Assembly: GCA_037576195.1 (NCBI GenBank)
Contig: CM075104.1
Span: 15,578,211-15,642,210 of the forward strand
Reading direction: 5' to 3'
DNA: 64,000 nt
From: Phytoseiulus persimilis
Taxonomy: Eukaryota > Arthropoda > Arachnida > Mesostigmata > Phytoseiidae
Positions 60,636 through 64,000 of this stretch are shown here, one piece after another. A model generated the notes under the pieces. The model saw only the letters and a program-made list of their open reading frames with translations, had not been told where the DNA came from and made no database searches. Within the stretch, counting starts at the first letter, position 1. Each line of letters begins with the position of its first letter. The position numbers and the translations under genes are program-made.

Positions 60636-61138
60636 AGTCGGATGGATGGCGTCCAGATCGAATTATGGAGCGATCGTGGACCGCCGAACGAACTCGGAAT
60701 ACCGAGTGTCTCTGTGCGATAAGTTGGACCGAGCACGCCTCCCGCAACAAGTCGGAACCACTTTCCGATAGAAAATGGCCAAATCTGGATCCCTTCGTGC
60801 CATCAGGTAGGGAGTACGTACTGGAGAGCTCTCAGGTCAAGAAGTATTCCTCGGATCCAGACTCGTTCGCGTGGCGTTACGGCAAGTTCTGTTCTGGTCC
60901 CCACGGACGGCACTGCGGACCGCGCCATGTAACCCTTGGTCGGCGATGTAACCTCTCGATCCGAAGCCAAACATCGGACTGCTCGACTGCACTTCCTTTT
61001 CCGAAAGCCGAAAAGCTTCAGAAAACGCCGTCCTTGAAGTCAAACACACGCGAAAGTCTAGATGGGCGAGTCGTCGTCGACGAATTCTCGGCTGGCAGGA
61101 ACATGGCACGGAGCGTTGTTTATGAAGACGACTTGTAA
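60636..61138 (+). CDS. Candidate last exon, unidentified
   Basis: The frame is open from an acceptor (CGTCTTCAG, exon start 60636) to a TAA at 61138, about 166 codons; the first internal ATG is at 60665 (157 codons). Composition is mixed, with Cys/His/Arg-rich FCSGPHGRHCGPRHV in the middle and an acidic end. Eleven bases before the acceptor AG lies the branch-like word ACCTTAAC, close to the U12-type consensus, but no U12 donor was found upstream. A minus-strand frame (60837-61283) overlaps, so strand choice is uncertain. No known domain. Confidence 0.28.
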
Positions 61139-63172
61139 ACTTTTCGAAGGTGACATGTTCCGGATGAGAGCCCCCTGCCGCCACTCTCGCTGATGCCTCC
61201 TGCTCTGGCATTTTATTCTGCATTCTTCGAAGTTCAAACTGAATCCACGAGAATGAAAACTGAACACGAAACAAATTATCCAAGCATCCTAAAGTTGGGA
61301 TTGGGAGTCACGCAGCAAGGGTCACCGACGTCTGGCGCCGTCGGAGAATCGTCAAGAAGATTGTCATCACAGTGAAAGTGTCTCTTGCCAATCAGTGCTG
61401 ACAACTTCAATTGAATCTCAGAATGTCGATGCGACTTCCCAATTTATTCTATTCCGTCTTCTCAAGAAGCGGGCGTTCTTATACACCTCCCAGATTGGCT
61501 TTCAAAAAGATCTCCAAACAAGAGCCTATCCCCCTCTCGACCGATTTGATTTCGACGATTCGGAGCACCGGGTCACGAGCGTCGCTCGCCGCATCCCCTT
61601 TTTTTTCGGCAGGAGGTAATGTAGCTCCACGCTCATTCCTTTCTCCTTCGTTCAGATTCCTCGTCCTTCACAAGCGTGCTGCCTTCTAATGATGAGAGCA
61701 ATTTTCGCGGTCGAATCGGAATAATCATGAGGCCTTCCAGATTCCCAATCCGTCTCCATTGACGTGACGCGTAGAACTATCTTTGAATCGATCCCCATTC
61801 AACGTGCGCGAATGCAAACTTCTGCAGGCTGACCGCCGTTTTCGGAGGAGTGTGACGCCAGCTTGAGTGCACGACGGGAGTGTTGGGGCACGAGTTTCCT
61901 TCGTGCTAGTACGAGACGTCGGCGGAAGCGATCGGCTCGGGTTGTTCTCCGGTTCGCATCGGATTGTTCTTGAAATCTGTCTATCCTTGTGGATGCGGAT
62001 TTTTTTCTCCTCGCCCCTAGCACTTGCCCCTGACGTTGCGCCGACGGCGGTCGGCGTAAGACGAAGTGCTTAGTGCCCGATTCCCCCGCCGTCGTGTGGA
62101 TGGCGTTGTGTGGTGCTTTTCCTTTCTAGTGGCGAAGATATTCCGGTGAAATCGTGTGTGACTTTGTGCGAGTGCGTCTTTGTGCTCCAGTGTGCGCGGA
62201 GGAGGATGCCTCGTCCCTCTCCTGAAGAAAGTAATTCGCGAGGCGAGTCGGCGACCATTGATTTCTGCCATCGGTTCAGGAGACGATTGACTTGTCCTCA
62301 GGATATCGGTTCAGCTTGAGCGTTGCGCAGAAATCTGTTACACCGCACCGTCGTTAGCAGCGGCGGCGGAGTTTCGGGGTCCCGATATGCCGCGACATGT
62401 GTTGGCGATATCTCCGGTGAAGACCGTGAGCGGAGAAGTGGAGGATCAGTGGAATAGGTAACGTGCTCGCAATATTTTCCTCTTCTCAACATAACCTTTC
62501 GCTTTCCGAGTTTCCGATGTATTGAGTCGACCGATCGCTACTGACACAACACTTCGAGCATCGTAGAACGAAGCGGGGAATCAATTGATTGATTGCCCAG
62601 CCGGTTATTTGTTCGGCGAAAGTATTTGCAAACGATCTTCGAAATTCGACCGGTACCGGTCTTGACTCCACTGCCGCAGAGTTTCGGCGCGGGTGACGAA
62701 GGTTACAAAGATATCAGCGAACGTTTCAAACGGACCTTCCACTTTCGCTTCGGCGGTTTGTTACGTGCAATAGCCGATCGTCGACGTACTCCCTAAATTG
62801 CGCAGTGCGTATGTACTGCAATAACCCGATGAATGACTGCCAGACGGCTCGGCGGGCAAAAGCGCGAGCAGGCGGTCGACCGTGACATTGCGCAACCAAA
62901 CTGTGGCAGAAAGGAGAGGAGCATCATGGTCCGCCAGGCTTACCGCAGCCCCATTAGAACTACGAAGCCACGGTCGGAGCCCCGACCCGTTATTCAAGTG
63001 TCTTTATTTACTCCCGGGCTTGTTTTCCTACTTTCAAATTCATCACCGCGTCCAACAACCGACCGAGCTGCCGCGCAGTCCCAGGTCGACAGCAATGATC
63101 CGACCAAGATGTCGAGGGTAGCCTTGAGTATCTCCTTGCTGTAGTCGTGGTATTCCTTAACGACTCCTGAAG
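61139..63172. other. Unassigned DNA with a possible first exon
   Basis: Nothing firmly recognised. A short ATG-started segment at 62387-62457 (23 codons, MPRHVLAISPVKTVSGEVED...) ends at a donor-like GTAACG and follows a long pyrimidine/G-rich leader. It could be a first coding exon, but the ATG context is poor and no matching second exon is certain. Confidence 0.4.
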
Positions 63173-63312
63173 CATTGGGTGTTGAAGTCCTTAATTCTCG
63201 CCTGCAGCTCTTAATGTCATACCGAAAGTATCGGCCCCGGATGGAACACAGATATGAGCCGATGGTCGGCATCGGACATCTATTGCTAGAAGAGCACTTC
63301 CGCTTCTCATGA
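63173..63312 (+). CDS. Candidate last exon after a U12-type branch site, unidentified
   Basis: A perfect U12-type branch consensus, TTCCTTAAC (63153-63161), stands 12 bases before an acceptor AG (63171-63172). The sequence after it is open in one frame for 46 codons to a TGA at 63312, reading LGVEVLNSRLQLLMSYRKY and ending GIGHLLLEEHFRFS. No U12 donor (A/GTATCCTT) was found upstream within reach, and a 131-codon minus-strand frame crosses the same DNA. The branch word could be chance. Function unknown. Confidence 0.23.
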
Positions 63313-64000
63313 ATCACTTGTACCGCACGCATCTTCGTGTCAGCGTTTTGGCACACCGTACCCCACTCATTGTACTCTGAATTTCGCACGGTCAGGGCCG
63401 ACTCCCTAATTAATTAAATCGTGCCGGCTGCTCGAGAGGAAGGCGTCGGTGAGGAACCTTCCACGAATAGACAGCTCGAAACTAGCTCAGAAAGGAATGG
63501 CCTTAAAGTTCCTTTTTTTGGCGCCGCTTCTCTTGAAACGCACGTACGCTTGTGCGACGCTGGAACCGCGCGGCAGTTCTCGTCCGTCCTGAGATGTTTA
63601 CATTGAGCACTGCGTATTCGGGTTAACTGCCCACCCTGGTTGCTCTCGACGCAGAGCAGAGGGCCAGTCGTTGCCAGAATGAGCGTTCCAAGGCGTGCCC
63701 GACTTCCAACGGTCTCGAAAAAGTTCTCCAATGATTCTAGTGCTCGATAACATACTTTCGTTCTGTGTGTGCTCAGACAGACACACTGTCGGTGATAATG
63801 GGTGAGCTCGGCTAGTGATCAGAGTATCGGATTTCTTTCCACTTAAGAGAGCACGGCAATCTCAAAACGCTGCCGCCGTGAGCGAGATCATCTGTAATCT
63901 GCACACTGTAGGTCCTTGCACTTTAACTGCTAAATCAGGCAGATTCCATGGACCATTTTCGTCGAGACATCCATGCGAGCCGCTCAAAGCACTCCGACTC
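63313..64000. other. Unassigned DNA to the end of the window
   Basis: Short frames of about 60-105 codons overlap on both strands (63414-63731 minus, 63421-63606 plus). Nothing recognised. Confidence 0.55.

Overview
The window is eukaryotic, animal-type nuclear DNA at roughly balanced base composition. It has spliced genes with GT..AG introns, AATAAA poly(A) signals, microsatellites, poly-purine and tetranucleotide tracts, and decayed transposable elements. There are no operons, ribosome binding sites or bacterial gene arrays. The recognisable genes are a zona pellucida (ZP) domain membrane protein, the minor-spliceosome protein SNRNP25, and a two-finger C2H2 exon of the kind seen at the 3' end of arthropod BTB-zinc-finger genes. 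These suggest an arthropod, possibly a mite or tick relative. The species is inference and is not settled by the sequence.

Layout. 0-16.4 kb: mostly non-coding, with one plausible two-exon gene end on the minus strand (7.2-8.0 kb) and a pair of adjacent perfect palindromes (14.34-14.39 kb). 16.4-18.0 kb: an intronless ZP-domain gene on the plus strand, with a hairpin in its 3' UTR and a poly(A) signal. 19.9-22.2 kb: a transposon patch, with a hAT-like terminal motif followed by a decayed Ty3/Gypsy-type element whose reverse transcriptase and integrase are missing. 23.8-24.6 kb: SNRNP25, two exons, plus strand. 24.6-27.0 kb: the probable long 3' UTR and last exon of a C2H2 zinc-finger gene on the minus strand, meeting SNRNP25 tail to tail. 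27-44 kb: GC-rich, low-complexity DNA full of triplet and tetranucleotide tracts, in which I recognise no gene; it may include introns or upstream DNA of the zinc-finger gene. 44-64 kb: mainly unassigned DNA with several open frames and splice-like exons that I cannot name, plus a miniature inverted-repeat element at 52.25-52.48 kb.

The genes do not form a pathway. The most reliable content is the ZP gene, SNRNP25, the zinc-finger exon and the Ty3/Gypsy remnant. Entries marked as candidate exons rest on open frames plus splice signals only. I found no rRNA, tRNA or CRISPR array. I did not find a clear new biological system. The points most worth checking are the 3' UTR and intergenic hairpins, the tail-to-tail poly(A) sites, the in-frame alternative acceptors of the zinc-finger exon, and possible U12-type splice acceptors near a U12 spliceosome gene.
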